Shown one piece after another: positions 5,082 to 5,140 of a stretch of 5,140 bases of DNA. The notes beneath the pieces were generated by a model, which did not search any database, had not been told where the DNA came from, and saw only the letters and a list, made by a program, of their open reading frames with translations. Each line of letters opens with the position of its first letter. The stretch's first letter is position 1. A program made the position numbers and the translations under genes. Source of the stretch: Gemmatimonas phototrophica (lineage in GTDB: Bacteria; Gemmatimonadota; Gemmatimonadetes; Longimicrobiales; Gaopeijiaceae); NCBI GenBank assembly GCA_945876015.1, contig CAMCNM010000168.1, positions 1-5,140 on the forward strand, given 5' to 3'.

Positions 5082-5140
5082 ATGAAACGTTCTCTCGTTC
5101 TACTGATGGTGGCGCTGGCCACCGCCGGTTGCGGGCTGGA
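5082..5140 (+). CDS. Predicted lipoprotein, N-terminus only (runs off the right edge)
   Basis: Nineteen codons are visible: a basic start (MKR), a hydrophobic core (residues 5-15, LVLLMVALATA) and a lipobox-like TAGC ending at C17. This is a typical signal peptide for signal peptidase II, with the mature protein lipid-anchored at Cys17. Thr at the -3 position is less usual than Leu, but tolerated. The residue after the Cys is Gly rather than Asp, so in a Gram-negative cell outer-membrane sorting would be expected. The gene is divergent from rnz and is a separate transcription unit. The function cannot be told from this fragment. Confidence 0.7.
   Translation, partial: MKRSLVLLMVALATAGCGL

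Noticed and set aside
1..5140. CRISPR array, insertion sequence, toxin-antitoxin pair or other mobile system
   Set aside because: No spaced direct repeats, transposase motifs or paired small genes were seen. The Uma2 gene stands alone without mobile-element ends that I could recognise.

Overview
The window is very GC-rich and almost fully coding. It reads as chromosomal housekeeping DNA from a high-GC Gram-negative-type bacterium: GTG starts, ATGA/GTGA gene overlaps, and a lipoprotein signal peptide at the right edge. The sequence alone does not fix a phylum. Lineages such as Eisenbacteria or Gemmatimonadota would fit, but that is a guess.

From right to left on the minus strand runs a compact gene string: rnz (ribonuclease Z, 4970-4050), tyrA (prephenate dehydrogenase, 4044-3193), aroA (EPSP synthase, 3196-1919) and cmk (cytidylate kinase, 1922-1200). 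Junctions are a 5-nt gap (rnz/tyrA) and two 4-nt stop/start overlaps (tyrA/aroA, aroA/cmk), so the four are almost certainly one translationally coupled operon. tyrA and aroA serve aromatic amino acid synthesis, cmk serves pyrimidine nucleotide supply, and rnz matures tRNA 3' ends. The widespread aroA-cmk-rpsA order is kept, but a Uma2-family (DUF820) PD-(D/E)XK nuclease-like gene (1048-491) sits between cmk and the left-edge gene, with its own Shine-Dalgarno and a good -10 box. The left-edge gene (251 to beyond position 1) is most likely rpsA, ribosomal protein S1, with an Asp/Ser-rich N-terminal extension.

The 239-nt gap before the S1 gene holds a candidate promoter with a homopurine spacer, several inverted repeats and a hairpin just upstream of a start codon that lacks a strong Shine-Dalgarno. 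The 151-nt cmk/Uma2 gap holds a perfect 16-bp palindrome and the Uma2 -10 box. At the right edge a 111-nt divergent spacer with a 9-bp dyad separates rnz from a plus-strand lipoprotein gene, of which only the signal peptide is visible.

I found no CRISPR array, insertion sequence, tRNA/rRNA gene or recognisable new defence system. The points most worth a second look are the Uma2 insertion into a conserved operon, the class II (CP4-like) motif set in aroA, and the structured leader of the S1 gene.
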